64,000 bases of DNA from Pseudomonas sp. BMS12 (GTDB lineage: Bacteria; Pseudomonadota; Gammaproteobacteria; Pseudomonadales; Pseudomonadaceae), in contig NZ_LSOF01000004.1 in the NCBI RefSeq assembly GCF_001592875.1, positions 100,421 to 164,420 on the forward strand, given 5' to 3'. Below are positions 53,871 through 62,718 of this stretch, in pieces. Each line of letters opens with the position of its first letter. Within the stretch, counting starts at the first letter, position 1. The position numbers and the translations under genes are program-made. The notes under the pieces are model-generated. The model made no database searches. It was not told the origin of the DNA and worked only from the letters and a program-made list of their open reading frames with translations.

Positions 53871-55205
53871 TTACTCCGCCGCCGGCTTCTTGCGCTTGAG
53901 CGGTGCCATGCCGTCCTGGCTGACCAGGGTTGAAGGCGCGCTCTTCGGCGAACTCGGCCGGCGCTTGGCGCTGGCCTTGGCGGCGGGCTTCTTGGCCGTG
54001 TCCTTCTTGTCGGTCTTTTTCTTCTTCACGCCGGCCGCCTTGCCGGACGCCTTGACGTTCTTCGGCCCCTGGTAGCTGCCTTTCAGTTCCTTGACCACCC
54101 GGCGCTCGAAGCGCTGCTTGAGGTAGCGCTCGACGCTGGACATCAGGTTCCAGTCGTTGTGGCAGATCAGCGATACCGCCAGGCCCTCGGCGCCCGCGCG
54201 CCCGGTGCGGCCGACACGGTGTACGTACTCGTCGCCGGAACGCGGCATGTCGAAGTTGATCACCAGATCCAGGCCATCCACGTCCAGGCCACGCGCGGCC
54301 ACGTCGGTGGCCACCAGCACCTTGGTGCCGCCCTGCTTGAGGCGGTCAATGGCCAGCTTGCGGTCCTTCTGATCCTTGTCGCCGTGCAGCACGAAGGCCT
54401 TGTAGTCGGCGGCGACCAGATGGCCATACAGGCGGTCGGCCTGCACCCGCGTATTGGTGAAGACGATGGCCTTGCGATAGGTCTCGTTGCTCAGCAGCCA
54501 GTGCACCAGGCGTTCCTTGTGGCCCGGATCGTCGGCGGTAATGATCTGCTGGCGGGTGGTCTCGCTCATCTGGTCGATGCTGTTGAGCTTGAGGTGCACC
54601 GGTTCACGCAGCACCTTGCCGATCATCTCGCGCAGTACCTTGCCACCGCCGGTCGCGGAGAACAGCAGGGTCTGCTCACGCTTGGCGCACTCGCCGGTGA
54701 TGCGCTCGATATCCTCGGCAAAACCCATGTCGAGCATGCGGTCGGCTTCGTCCAGCACCAGCACCTGCACCGGCTTGAGATCGACGGTGCCGGAGTTGAG
54801 GTGTTCGATCAGCCGCCCCGGGGTCGCCACCAGGATGTCCGGCATGCGCCGCAGCTCGGCGGCCTGCACCTTGAAGTCCTCGCCGCCGGTGACCAGCGCC
54901 GACTTGATGAAGGTGTACTGGGCGAAGCGCTCGATCTCCTTGAGCGTCTGCTGCGCCAGCTCGCGGGTCGGCAACAGGATCAGTGCGCGAATTTCCACCC
55001 GCGGCTTGGCCTCACCGATCAGGCGATGCAGCAGCGGCAGCAGGAAGGCCGCAGTCTTGCCGCTGCCGGTCTGCGCCGTCACTCGCAGGTCACGCCCCTC
55101 CAGCGCCGGCGGAATTGCAGCCGCCTGCACCGGCGTCGGCTCGGTGAAATTGAGCTCGGCCACGGCCTTGAGCAGGCGTTCATGCAGGGCGAATTGGGTG
55201 AACAC
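53871..55205 (-). CDS. DEAD-box RNA helicase (RhlE-like)
   Basis: 444 residues. The helicase motifs are in order: Q motif (FTEPTPVQAAAIPPAL), AQTGSGKTAAF (I), PTRELAQQ (Ia), ATPGRLIEHL (Ib), VLDEADRMLDMGF (II), LLFSATGGG (III), VATDVAARGLDVDG (V) and HRVGRTGRAGAEG (VI). The C-terminal 60 residues are a basic Lys/Ala/Pro tail likely to bind RNA. Such helicases act in ribosome assembly or mRNA decay. The GTG at 55205 is chosen after a GAGG site; the upstream extension is not conserved-looking. Confidence 0.92.
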   Translation of the reverse strand: MFTQFALHERLLKAVAELNFTEPTPVQAAAIPPALEGRDLRVTAQTGSGKTAAFLLPLLHRLIGEAKPRVEIRALILLPTRELAQQTLKEIERFAQYTFIKSALVTGGEDFKVQAAELRRMPDILVATPGRLIEHLNSGTVDLKPVQVLVLDEADRMLDMGFAEDIERITGECAKREQTLLFSATGGGKVLREMIGKVLREPVHLKLNSIDQMSETTRQQIITADDPGHKERLVHWLLSNETYRKAIVFTNTRVQADRLYGHLVAADYKAFVLHGDKDQKDRKLAIDRLKQGGTKVLVATDVAARGLDVDGLDLVINFDMPRSGDEYVHRVGRTGRAGAEGLAVSLICHNDWNLMSSVERYLKQRFERRVVKELKGSYQGPKNVKASGKAAGVKKKKTDKKDTAKKPAAKASAKRRPSSPKSAPSTLVSQDGMAPLKRKKPAAE

Positions 55206-55299
55206 GGGGGAGTTACCTCGGCACAATCGAAAAAACAGCTGCATAGGTTACCCGCTCGCCCGTCGCACCGCACTGTCGGCGTCTGTCGCTGCTCAAGCT

Positions 55300-55328
55300 T
55301 TGCACAAAGTTGACCCAGAAGTTAGAAT
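55300..55328 (+). promoter_or_regulatory. Sigma-70 promoter of yhhQ
   Basis: TTGCAC (55300-55305) and TAGAAT (55323-55328) are spaced by 17 bp. Transcription from about 55335 would give a leader of roughly 60 nt that contains the riboswitch candidate. Confidence 0.55.
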
Positions 55329-55353
55329 GCGCGCCGCCGCCAATCCCGGACGG

Positions 55354-55386
55354 CATGGGTTCCCTAACCCCATCCATCAAAAAGGT
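55354..55386 (+). promoter_or_regulatory. PreQ1-I riboswitch controlling yhhQ translation
   Basis: The stem ATGGG (55355-55359) pairs with CCCAT (55369-55373). The loop TTCCCTAAC (55360-55368) lies between them. The tail CCATCAAAAAGG (55374-55385) ends in GG that can pair with CC of the loop, giving the small H-type pseudoknot of preQ1-I aptamers. The A-rich tail and the C at the loop-stem junction match known examples closely. AAAGG is also the ribosome site, 9 nt before the ATG, so preQ1 binding should hide it and switch off translation. Confidence 0.78.
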
Positions 55387-55394
55387 GTCTGCGC

Positions 55395-56048
55395 ATGCTT
55401 TCCCTTGCTCGACCACAACAGCGCCTGGCGCTCGCCCTGCTGATCGCCTTCCACATTCTGGTGATCATCGCCAGCAACTACCTGGTACAGCTGCCCATCA
55501 CGCTGCTGGGCTGGCACACCACCTGGGGCGCGTTCAGTTTTCCCTTCATTTTCCTGGCCACCGACCTGACCGTGCGCCTGCTCGGCAAGAGTTCCGCGCG
55601 CCAGGTGATCGCCCGCGTGATGCTGCCTGCGCTCGTGGCCTCCTACGCGATTTCGGTGCTGTTCCAGGAAGGCGCCTTCCGCGGTCTGGGCGCGCTGGGC
55701 GAATACAACGAGTTCGTCCTGCGCATCTCGCTGGCCAGCTTCCTCGCCTACGTGCTGGGTCAGGTGCTGGATATTCAGGTGTTCGACCGCCTGCGCCAGC
55801 TGCGCCAGTGGTGGATCGCCCCGGTCGCCTCGACCGTGCTGGGCAACCTGCTGGACACCTTCGCCTTCTTCTCGGTGGCCTTCTGGCACAGCGACAACCC
55901 CTTCATGGCCGAACACTGGGTGGAAATCGCCACGGTGGATTACGGAGTCAAACTGGCGGTGAGCATTCTGCTGTTCGTGCCACTGTACGGCGTGCTGCTC
56001 AATGCCATACTTCGCCTCATGCCCACCTCCACGGCGCGTGCGGCCTGA
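55395..56048 (+). CDS. yhhQ: Queuosine precursor transporter YhhQ (VUT family)
   Basis: 217 residues with about six membrane helices. The family pattern ISNYLVQLPI-like start (here HILVIIASNYLVQLPI), GAFSFPFIFLATDLTVRLLG and ASTVLGNLLDTFAFFSVAFW are present. YhhQ imports preQ0 and preQ1, precursors of queuosine in tRNA anticodons. The candidate riboswitch in its leader supports that role strongly. The ATG at 55395 follows the riboswitch. Confidence 0.92.
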   Translation: MLSLARPQQRLALALLIAFHILVIIASNYLVQLPITLLGWHTTWGAFSFPFIFLATDLTVRLLGKSSARQVIARVMLPALVASYAISVLFQEGAFRGLGALGEYNEFVLRISLASFLAYVLGQVLDIQVFDRLRQLRQWWIAPVASTVLGNLLDTFAFFSVAFWHSDNPFMAEHWVEIATVDYGVKLAVSILLFVPLYGVLLNAILRLMPTSTARAA

Positions 56049-56103
56049 GGAACATTCGGCGGCTGGCGGGCCTCTCAACACTATCTGCATGCGGAGTTCT
56101 GCC

Positions 56104-56517
56104 ATGTCCCGTTCTCTTCCCATGTTTCTCGCCGGCCTCGGCCTGGCTCTCAGTCTGACTGGGGTTGATGCCGCCCCCAAGCACGATAAACCGGACAAGG
56201 GTCATGGCGGGGGGAGCGACAGCGACGTGCGGGTCGACCTGCGCGGGCCGAGCATCGATATCGGCCGGGTACGCATCATCCTCGGCGACAACCGCGACCT
56301 GATCGGCCCCGCCCAGTCCCTGCCACCGGGCATCCGCAAGAATCTGGCGCGCGGCAAGCCGCTACCGCCGGGTATCGCCAAGCGCTTCGACAGTCGCCTG
56401 CTGGGCAAGCTGCCCCATTACGACGGCTACGAGTGGCGCCAGGTCGGCACCGACGTGGTGCTGGTGGCCCTGGCCACCGGTCTGATCTACGAAGTGCTCG
56501 ATCACGTGCTCGACTGA
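56104..56517 (+). CDS. CigR-like/RcnB-type periplasmic protein
   Basis: 137 residues with a signal peptide (LPMFLAGLGLALSLTGVDA). A Lys/His/Gly-rich stretch follows. The C-terminal part has SLPPGIRKNLARGKPLPPGI and LPHYDGYEWRQVGTDVVLVA, with a hydrophobic end, as in proteins annotated as CigR anti-virulence regulators and RcnB-like proteins. In Salmonella, CigR damps virulence; the role here is unknown. Confidence 0.75.
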   Translation: MSRSLPMFLAGLGLALSLTGVDAAPKHDKPDKGHGGGSDSDVRVDLRGPSIDIGRVRIILGDNRDLIGPAQSLPPGIRKNLARGKPLPPGIAKRFDSRLLGKLPHYDGYEWRQVGTDVVLVALATGLIYEVLDHVLD

Positions 56518-56589
56518 GCCAAGGAAACTTCGCCCCACCGGGCGACTCCAACCTGTGATGGCCGGATCGATGCGCCATCGCGGGGGCTC

Positions 56590-57111
56590 ATGAAACCGAC
56601 ATTGATCTACTGCGTGGCCGCCAGCCTGGACGGCTACATCGCCCGCCCGGACGGCAGCAGCGACTGGCTGACCGGCGATGACGAGGCGCCACCCTGCGAT
56701 GGCCTGCTATTGGGGCGTGCCACCTACGACGCGCTGAGCGAACACTGGCCACGTTCCGACAAACCCACCCTGCTGCTCACCCGCCACCTGCCCATGCACC
56801 TGCCGCCCCAGGTACGCGCACGCCATTGCACGCCCAGCGAAGCACTCGACGAGTTGGCCGCCCTCGGCTGTCAGCGCGTGCGTCTGCTGGGCGGCAGCAG
56901 CCTGGCCGGCAACTGCTTCGCCGCCGGGCTACTGGACGAGCTGGTGGTCAAGCTGATGCCGCACCTGCTCGGTGCGGGCGTGCCGCTGTTCGCCAGCGGC
57001 ATGGAGGGACGCCTGCAGCTGCTCGACTCCTACAACGTCAGCGGAGGCGGCATCCACCTGCACTATCGGGTGCTGCCGGAAGCCGTCCACGCCAGCACCG
57101 AGCCAGGCTAA
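56590..57111 (+). CDS. RibD C-terminal/dihydrofolate reductase-like protein
   Basis: 173 residues. The DHFR-like fold of the RibD_C family is shown by IYCVAASLDGYIARPDG, LLLGRATYDAL and the VRLLGGSSLAGNCFAAGLLD segment. It binds NADPH and reduces an unknown substrate. DHFR-specific folate contacts are not recognised. The stop overlaps the convergent rarD stop by 4 nt. Confidence 0.85.
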   Translation: MKPTLIYCVAASLDGYIARPDGSSDWLTGDDEAPPCDGLLLGRATYDALSEHWPRSDKPTLLLTRHLPMHLPPQVRARHCTPSEALDELAALGCQRVRLLGGSSLAGNCFAAGLLDELVVKLMPHLLGAGVPLFASGMEGRLQLLDSYNVSGGGIHLHYRVLPEAVHASTEPG

Positions 57112-58004
57112 AGGCCGCGCCGGGCCTGCTTGCGCAGCAACCGCGCGCTGTCCCAGCCGATCAGCACGATCGCCAGCCAGATCGGCCCGTAGGTCCACAG
57201 CTGCTGTGGATCGAAGACCTCACCCAGCACCAGCACCGCCACGCCGAACAGCAGCACCGGTTCCACGTAGCTGAGAATGCCGAACAGGCCCAGCGGCAAC
57301 AGGCGGCTGGCCGCCATCATTGCGCCAAAGGCCAATGCGCTGAGCAGCCCAAGCCCCGGCAGCAGCCACCACAGTTGCGGTACCTGGTCGAACACGCCCA
57401 CCGGGCCATGGGCCTGGATCAGCCAGATCGCCAACGGCGCCAGCACCAGCATCTCCAGCACGAAACCGGACAAGGCATCCAGGCGCATCCAGCGGCGCAG
57501 CATGAAATACGGGGGATACCCCAGCGCGGCGACCAGGGTCACCCAGGAGAACGCCTGGGTCAGCCAGAGCTCATGAGCCACCCCAACCAGGGCGCAGAGC
57601 ACGGCAATGCGCTGCAGCGGGCGCAGGCGCTCGCCATAGAACAGCCGCCCGACCAGCACCATGGCCAGCGGCAACAGGAAGTAGCCGAGCGAAACATCCA
57701 GCATGCGCCCGGCCAGCGGCGCCCAGACGAACAGCAGCCACTGCACGCCCATCAGAGCCGCAGCCAGCAGCAGCGCGGGCAACAACAGGGTCTCATGCCG
57801 CAGGCGCACGAACGCCGCGCCGAGCACGCGCCACTGGCGAGCCAGAGTCACCATCAGCAGCACCGCCGGGATCGACCAGAGCACGCGCTGGGCGAACACC
57901 TGCAAGCCATCCAGCGGCGCCAGCTCGCGCACATAGCCGGGAATCAGCACGAACAGCACCGAGGCAGTCACCGACAGCACCACACCACGACCCGACAACT
58001 GCAC
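57108..58004 (-). CDS. rarD: EamA-family transporter RarD
   Basis: 298 residues with ten membrane helices in two EamA repeats. ASVLFVLIPGYVRELAPLDG and FAQRVLWSIPAVLLMV fit RarD, as does SYVEPVLLFGVAVLVLGE. RarD was named for chloramphenicol sensitivity effects, but its substrate is unknown. The GTG at 58004 has a GGAGG site 5 nt upstream. A 192-bp gap separates it from the divergent AraC gene. Confidence 0.87.
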   Translation of the reverse strand: MQLSGRGVVLSVTASVLFVLIPGYVRELAPLDGLQVFAQRVLWSIPAVLLMVTLARQWRVLGAAFVRLRHETLLLPALLLAAALMGVQWLLFVWAPLAGRMLDVSLGYFLLPLAMVLVGRLFYGERLRPLQRIAVLCALVGVAHELWLTQAFSWVTLVAALGYPPYFMLRRWMRLDALSGFVLEMLVLAPLAIWLIQAHGPVGVFDQVPQLWWLLPGLGLLSALAFGAMMAASRLLPLGLFGILSYVEPVLLFGVAVLVLGEVFDPQQLWTYGPIWLAIVLIGWDSARLLRKQARRGL

Positions 58005-58196
58005 GGCCGCCTCCAGATAGGCAGATTCAAAGGCGGCTATGGCAACACACAGCGTTCAATATTTCAAACACAGTCACTGAGCGGATCAACCATACAGACG
58101 GCGCCAAGGGCGCCATGACAGCCGCCTCTGTACATTCGACGCTACGGCAAGCCACCCTATTGACGATTTCACTGAACGGCCAGGAGCGCATACGAC

Positions 58197-59030
58197 GTGC
58201 CGCAACCCCCAACGCCAGCAGCAAACGCCGTGTTCTGGCGCGACCCGGCCATGCCTTATGTCGAGAGCCGCCGAGCCTGTCACAGCCGCGCCTGCTACAA
58301 ACCGCACAGCCACCCGACAGCCTCGATTGGTGCCGTGGACCAGGGCACCAGCCTCTTCACCGGTGCCGGCGACGCTCCGGTTGCCCTGCACGCCGGCACC
58401 CTGGTGTTCGTGCCGGCATCACGGGTGCATGCCTGCAACCCGGCCAGCGGCACGGCCTGGAGTTATCAGATGGTGTACCTGGACCCGGACTGGCTGCACG
58501 CCGTACGCCGGGAATATGCCCAATCGCCAGGCGCTGACCTCACCACCGAGCCCGTCAGAATCACTGCCGAACCCGGGCTCTATGCACGTTTCTGCCGCCT
58601 GAATACCCTACTGTTTTCAAGCGCCGAGACGAGCGACAAGGAAGCAGCGCTTATCGAGTTCATCGGCGATTGCGACACCGAGCAGGAACAGTGCCTGGAG
58701 CTACCCAACCCTGCGCTCGACCTCACCCGGCAGCTGCAACCCATCCTCGAACACCTGCAAGGTACGGCCGCGGTTGGCACTTCGCTGAGCGAGCTGGCCA
58801 AGCTGTCCGGCATGAGCCGCTACCAGCTGATCCGCACGTTTCGCGCGGGTACGGGCATGACGCCCCACGCCTGGCAGTTGAACCTGCGGATCAATCTGGC
58901 AAAGCCACGAATCCTGGCGGGTGACGCCATCGCGGGAGTGGCCCACGACCTGGGCTTCGCCGATCAGGCGCATTTTCAGCGGGTGTTCAAGGCCCACACG
59001 GGCATCACGCCGGGGCGTTTCCGCGCTTAG
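58197..59030 (+). CDS. AraC-family transcriptional regulator
   Basis: 277 residues from a GTG. The N-terminal cupin-type domain has CYKPHSHPTASIGAVDQG and HAGTLVFVPASRVHACNP. The C-terminal double HTH has LSELAKLSGMSRYQLIRTFR and IAGVAHDLGFADQAHFQRVF. It is of the type often found beside LysE exporters; the lysE-like gene starts 69 bp downstream and may be its target. Confidence 0.88.
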   Translation: MPQPPTPAANAVFWRDPAMPYVESRRACHSRACYKPHSHPTASIGAVDQGTSLFTGAGDAPVALHAGTLVFVPASRVHACNPASGTAWSYQMVYLDPDWLHAVRREYAQSPGADLTTEPVRITAEPGLYARFCRLNTLLFSSAETSDKEAALIEFIGDCDTEQEQCLELPNPALDLTRQLQPILEHLQGTAAVGTSLSELAKLSGMSRYQLIRTFRAGTGMTPHAWQLNLRINLAKPRILAGDAIAGVAHDLGFADQAHFQRVFKAHTGITPGRFRA

Positions 59031-59098
59031 GCCTGCAATTTTCTTCAATACCCGACGAGGCCTGGCTGACACGCTGCGAAAAATTCGAGCGAGTCGCC

Positions 59099-59743
59099 AT
59101 GCAACAGTTTCTCTTCATCGCTGCAGCGCATTTCCTGGCGCTGCTCTCCCCCGGCCCCGACTTCTTTCTGCTCGCCCGAACCTCGCTGGCACACGGTTGG
59201 CGAGTCGCCAGTGGTGCCTGCCTGGGCATCGCCGCGGCCAACGGCGTATTCATCATGACGGCCTTCGCCGGCACGGCCGCGCTGCAACCGGACAGCATCG
59301 GGTTCATCGCCCTGCAGCTGGCCGGCTGTGCCTACCTGCTCTATCTCGGCCAGCTGTTCATGCGTCACGCCGGGCGCAACAGCCTGACGGTTGCCAGCGC
59401 GGAACAACGCCACGCAACCACGGCAACGCCGACAATCCACGCCTGGTGGCGCGCCGCCGGCATGGGCTTTATCTCCGGCATCCTCAATCCGAAGAATGCT
59501 CTGTTCTATACCAGCCTTGCCGCCATGCTCAGTGGCCCGCATGCCAGCCTGGGCTGGAAGATTCTTTATGGCAGCTGGATGTTCAGCATCGTGCTGCTGT
59601 GGGATGTACTGGTCGCCATGTTGATCGGCAATCGTGCCGTGCTGCAGCGCTTCACGCAGGTACTGCCCTGGCTGGAACGGGCTTCCGGCGGCGTGCTGAT
59701 CCTGCTCGCGCTAGGCGTCGCCGCCATGCTCTGGATGCGCTGA
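59099..59743 (+). CDS. LysE/RhtB-family amino-acid exporter
   Basis: 214 residues, about six membrane helices. LLSPGPDFFLLARTSLAHGW at the N-terminus and GFISGILNPKNALFYTSLAA in the middle are the LysE signatures. It probably exports an amino acid or related compound. It stands directly after an AraC regulator, a common pairing, so induction by the exported metabolite is likely. Confidence 0.88.
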   Translation: MQQFLFIAAAHFLALLSPGPDFFLLARTSLAHGWRVASGACLGIAAANGVFIMTAFAGTAALQPDSIGFIALQLAGCAYLLYLGQLFMRHAGRNSLTVASAEQRHATTATPTIHAWWRAAGMGFISGILNPKNALFYTSLAAMLSGPHASLGWKILYGSWMFSIVLLWDVLVAMLIGNRAVLQRFTQVLPWLERASGGVLILLALGVAAMLWMR

Positions 59744-59776
59744 GCGCAAGGCTCGACAGCAACGTTGTACGGGCAC

Positions 59777-59817
59777 AAAAAACCGGCCTGCCGGGAGGAG
59801 CACCCTTGCAGACCGGT
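59777..59817 (-). terminator. Terminator of azoR
   Basis: On the minus strand, ACCGGTCTGC pairs with GCAGGCCGGT (one G-U pair) around a loop of about 16 nt and is followed by TTTTTT. It lies about 42 nt after the azoR stop. Confidence 0.8.
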
Positions 59818-59859
59818 GGAGGGGCCGAAAGCATCGGCCCAGGGGGAAGAGTCGATGAA

Positions 59860-60459
59860 TCAGGCGACCTGAGTCAGTTGCTCACGAGCCTTGGCCAGGC
59901 CCTTCTCGAGAAACTCGCCGCCCATGTTCAGGCCTTCGGCATGGATGAACTGCACATCGTGGATGCCGACGAAGGCCAGGGCCTGACGCAGGTAGGGCTC
60001 CTGATGATCCAGCGCACTGCCGGCGTAGATGCCGCCACGGGCGGTCAGCACATAGGCGCGTTTGCCGGTGAGCAGGCCCTGCGGACCGGTTTCGGTGTAC
60101 TTGAAGGTGACGCCGGCGCGCAGCACATGGTCCAGCCAGGACTTGAGAGTGCTGGGAATGGCGAAGTTGTACATCGGCGCAGCCAGCACCAGCACATCGG
60201 CGGCCAGCAGTTCATCGGTGAGCTGGTTGGAGCGTGCGGCTGCAGCCTGCTCTGCAGCGCTCTGCTGATCGGCGGGCTTCATCCAGCCGGCCAGCAGGGT
60301 CTCGTCCAGGTGCGGTACCGGCTCCTTGGCCAGGTCACGAACCTGGACTTCATCCTGCGGGTGGGCGGCCTGCCAGCGGGCGATGAAATCGCTGGTGAGC
60401 TGACGGGAAACGGAACCTTGCTGGCGGGCGCTGCTTTCGATTACGAGGACACGGGACAT
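59860..60459 (-). CDS. azoR: FMN-dependent NADH-azoreductase
   Basis: 199 residues, a normal AzoR length. The flavodoxin-like fold shows VLVIESSARQQGSVSRQLT, PMYNFAIPSTLKSWLDHVLR and LTARGGIYAGS, the FMN-binding loops. It reduces azo dyes and quinones with NADH and protects against thiol-reactive and quinone stress. An AT-rich upstream region holds a palindrome that may bind the nearby LysR regulator. Confidence 0.92.
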   Translation of the reverse strand: MSRVLVIESSARQQGSVSRQLTSDFIARWQAAHPQDEVQVRDLAKEPVPHLDETLLAGWMKPADQQSAAEQAAAARSNQLTDELLAADVLVLAAPMYNFAIPSTLKSWLDHVLRAGVTFKYTETGPQGLLTGKRAYVLTARGGIYAGSALDHQEPYLRQALAFVGIHDVQFIHAEGLNMGGEFLEKGLAKAREQLTQVA

Positions 60460-60547
60460 TGGGCTGACTCCATCGGTATTGAGTGGCGATGGAGCAGAGG
60501 TTATGGTCAGCCAATAAGATAAAAAAGCGCAAATATCCGCTTCAAAT

Positions 60548-60564
60548 AATCAATAAAATTGATT
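60548..60564. promoter_or_regulatory. LysR-type palindrome upstream of azoR
   Basis: AATCAAT-AAA-ATTGATT is a perfect 7-bp inverted repeat and contains T-N11-A (TCAATAAAATTGA), the LysR operator shape. It lies about 90 bp before the azoR ATG, in the only strongly AT-rich patch nearby, which also supplies -10-like sequence. Confidence 0.55.
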
Positions 60565-60580
60565 TATATAGATCCCGGCC

Positions 60581-60904
60581 CTAGGCTCCACTCTGTTCGC
60601 AGGTCAGATCGACACGCAGCTTGATGATGTTGCGGGCGAACCTGATGGTCAGCAGCGTTCTCTCACCGGCCTTCAGTTCGGCGGAACGGGTACGCGGCGC
60701 CTCGGGGCCATTGCGGAACCGTGCCTTGCACTTGGCGTCCATTTGCCCGTAGTTGTACAGGATGAGGCCGCCGATATTGGTGTCGATATCCTGGATTTCG
60801 GCAGCCACCTCGGCGCCATTCAGCTGCTTCTCCAGCTCGCTCGGGTAGGCGAAGGCAGTCAACGGCAGCAGCAGGGTGGCCAGGGCCAGGCAGGTTTTTT
60901 TCAT
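60581..60904 (-). CDS. Small secreted protein of unknown function
   Basis: 107 residues with a signal peptide (LALATLLLPLTAFAYPSE). The mature part contains two Cys (DAKCKARFRN and DLTCEQSGA) that may form a disulfide, and a beta-rich C-terminus. Similar proteins are conserved in pseudomonads without a known role; the name 3-phosphoglycerate kinase sometimes attached to them is not supported. The ATG at 60904 follows an AGGAG-like site. It is divergent from the LysR gene by 49 bp. Confidence 0.72.
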   Translation of the reverse strand: MKKTCLALATLLLPLTAFAYPSELEKQLNGAEVAAEIQDIDTNIGGLILYNYGQMDAKCKARFRNGPEAPRTRSAELKAGERTLLTIRFARNIIKLRVDLTCEQSGA

Positions 60905-60953
60905 CGGCACTCTCCTTTTTGAAGGTGCCCAGAGTAGAGAAGAGGAAGCGGCG

Positions 60954-61880
60954 ATGAAAGCGCCCCGTGTCACCTTGGAGCAATGGCGCACCCTGCAGGC
61001 GGTGGTCGACCACGGTGGTTTTGCCCAGGCCGCCGAGGCCATGCACCGCTCGCAGTCGTCGGTGAGCTACACCGTGGCGCGCATGCAGGAGCAGCTGGGC
61101 GCTCCGCTGTTGCGCATCGACGGACGCAAGGCCGTGCTCACCGAAGCCGGCGAGGTGCTGCTGCGCCGCTCGCGGCAACTGGTCAAGCAGGCCAGCCAAC
61201 TGGAGGAGTTGGCCCACCACATGGAGCAGGGCTGGGAGGCGGAGGTGCGCCTGGTGGTGGACGCCGCCTACCCCACCGCCAACATCGTGCGCGCCCTCAG
61301 CGCCTTCATGCCGCAGAGTCGTGGCTGCCGTGTGCGCCTGCGCGAGGAAGTGCTGTCCGGGGTCGAGGAAGTGCTTCAGGAAGGTACCGCCGACCTGGCC
61401 ATCAGCGCCCTCAATATCACCGGCTACCTGCCCATCGAACTGGGCGAGGTGGAGTTCATCGCCGTGGCCCATCCCGAGCACCCGCTGCACCGCTTACAGC
61501 GCGACATCACCTTCCAGGACCTGGAAGGCCAGATGCAGGTGGTGACCCGCGACTCGGGCCGTACCCAGCCGCGTGACGTCGGCTGGCTCGGTGCCGAACA
61601 GCGCTGGACGGTGGGCAGCCTGCCCACCGCACGCACCTTCGTCTGCAGCGGCCTGGGCTTTGCCTGGCTGCCGCATCACCTGATCGCCAGGGAGCTGGCC
61701 GAGGGTCTGCTCAAGCCGCTGCCAATGGAGCAGGGAGGCACCCGTCAACCGCGCTTCTACCTCTACAGCAACAAGGACAAGGTGCTCGGCCCGGCCAGCC
61801 AGATCCTCGTCGAGCTGATCAAGGGCTTCGATGCCGCGCCGCTTGAAGCGCCCTACGCCGCCCCCCTCGCCTCCAGCTGA
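60954..61880 (+). CDS. LysR-family transcriptional regulator
   Basis: 308 residues. The winged HTH is at the N-terminus (AQAAEAMHRSQSSVSYTVAR), followed by a linker helix and a periplasmic-binding-like effector domain (VRLREEVLSGVEEVLQEGTA). A regulator of azoR or of the secreted-protein gene is likely from position. The ATG at 60954 is preceded by AGGAAG. The alpha/beta hydrolase gene follows after 10 nt. Confidence 0.9.
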   Translation: MKAPRVTLEQWRTLQAVVDHGGFAQAAEAMHRSQSSVSYTVARMQEQLGAPLLRIDGRKAVLTEAGEVLLRRSRQLVKQASQLEELAHHMEQGWEAEVRLVVDAAYPTANIVRALSAFMPQSRGCRVRLREEVLSGVEEVLQEGTADLAISALNITGYLPIELGEVEFIAVAHPEHPLHRLQRDITFQDLEGQMQVVTRDSGRTQPRDVGWLGAEQRWTVGSLPTARTFVCSGLGFAWLPHHLIARELAEGLLKPLPMEQGGTRQPRFYLYSNKDKVLGPASQILVELIKGFDAAPLEAPYAAPLASS

Positions 61881-61890
61881 GAACCGCCCC

Positions 61891-62718
61891 ATGTCCTACT
61901 TCGAACATGCCGACTGCCAGTTGCACTATGAAGACCGTGGCCAGGGCGAGCCTGTGCTGCTGGTACACGGCCTGGGTTCGAGCATCCAGGACTGGGAGTA
62001 CCAGATTCCGCACCTGCTGCAGACTCGCCGCGTGCTGGCCATCGACCTGCGCGGTCATGGTCGTTCCGGCAAGCCGCGCCAGCGCTACAGCATGAGCCTG
62101 TTCGCTGGCGACGTAGCGGCGCTGATCGAGCACCTGGGCCTGCAGCGAGTGCATCTGGTGGGCATCTCCATGGGCGGCATGGTCGGCTTCCAGCTGGGTG
62201 TCGAGCGCCCGGAACTGCTGCGCAGCCTGACCATAGTCAACAGCGCCCCGGAGGTGAAGGTGAAGAAAGCCGCCGACCTCTGGCAACTGGCCAAGCGCTG
62301 GAGCCTGTCGCGCCTGCTGAGCCTGGAGACCATAGGCCGCGGCCTCGGCCGCATCCTCTTTCCCTATCCCGAGCAGGCCGAACTGCGCGCCAAGGTCGAA
62401 CAGCGCTGGGCGCAGAACGACAAGCGCGCCTACCTGGCTAGCCTGGATGCCATCATCGGCTGGGGCGTGCGGGAACGCCTGAGTGCAATCACCTGTCCTA
62501 CGCTGGTCATCAGCGGTGACCGCGATTACACCCCGGTCAGCCTGAAGGAAGCCTACGTGGCGGAGCTGGCCGATGCCCGCCTGCTGGTGATCGAACGCTC
62601 GCGCCATGCCACGCCTATGGACCAGCCGCAACGCTTCAATGCCGCCCTGGATGATTTCCTCGCCCAGGTCGAGCGCAACCAACCACAATCCCCAAACAAG
62701 GACCCACAACCATGCTGA
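61891..62718 (+). CDS. Alpha/beta-hydrolase fold protein
   Basis: 275 residues. The nucleophile elbow is [11 protein letters not shown] (Ser in GxSxG-like ISMGG), the oxyanion region is [13 protein letters not shown], the acid Asp is in [10 protein letters not shown] and the His in [12 protein letters not shown]. Members include esterases and ring-cleavage hydrolases; the substrate is unknown. The stop overlaps ppiA's start (ATGCTGA), so LysR, hydrolase and ppiA may be one unit. Confidence 0.88.
   Translation: MSYFEHADCQLHYEDRGQGEPVLLVHGLGSSIQDWEYQIPHLLQTRRVLAIDLRGHGRSGKPRQRYSMSLFAGDVAALIEHLGLQRVHLVGISMGGMVGFQLGVERPELLRSLTIVNSAPEVKVKKAADLWQLAKRWSLSRLLSLETIGRGLGRILFPYPEQAELRAKVEQRWAQNDKRAYLASLDAIIGWGVRERLSAITCPTLVISGDRDYTPVSLKEAYVAELADARLLVIERSRHATPMDQPQRFNAALDDFLAQVERNQPQSPNKDPQPC

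Noticed and set aside
58921..60522. A 533-codon plus-strand frame spanning the LysE-like and azoR genes
   Set aside because: It crosses two well-supported genes on both strands and a terminator; it is a composition artefact.
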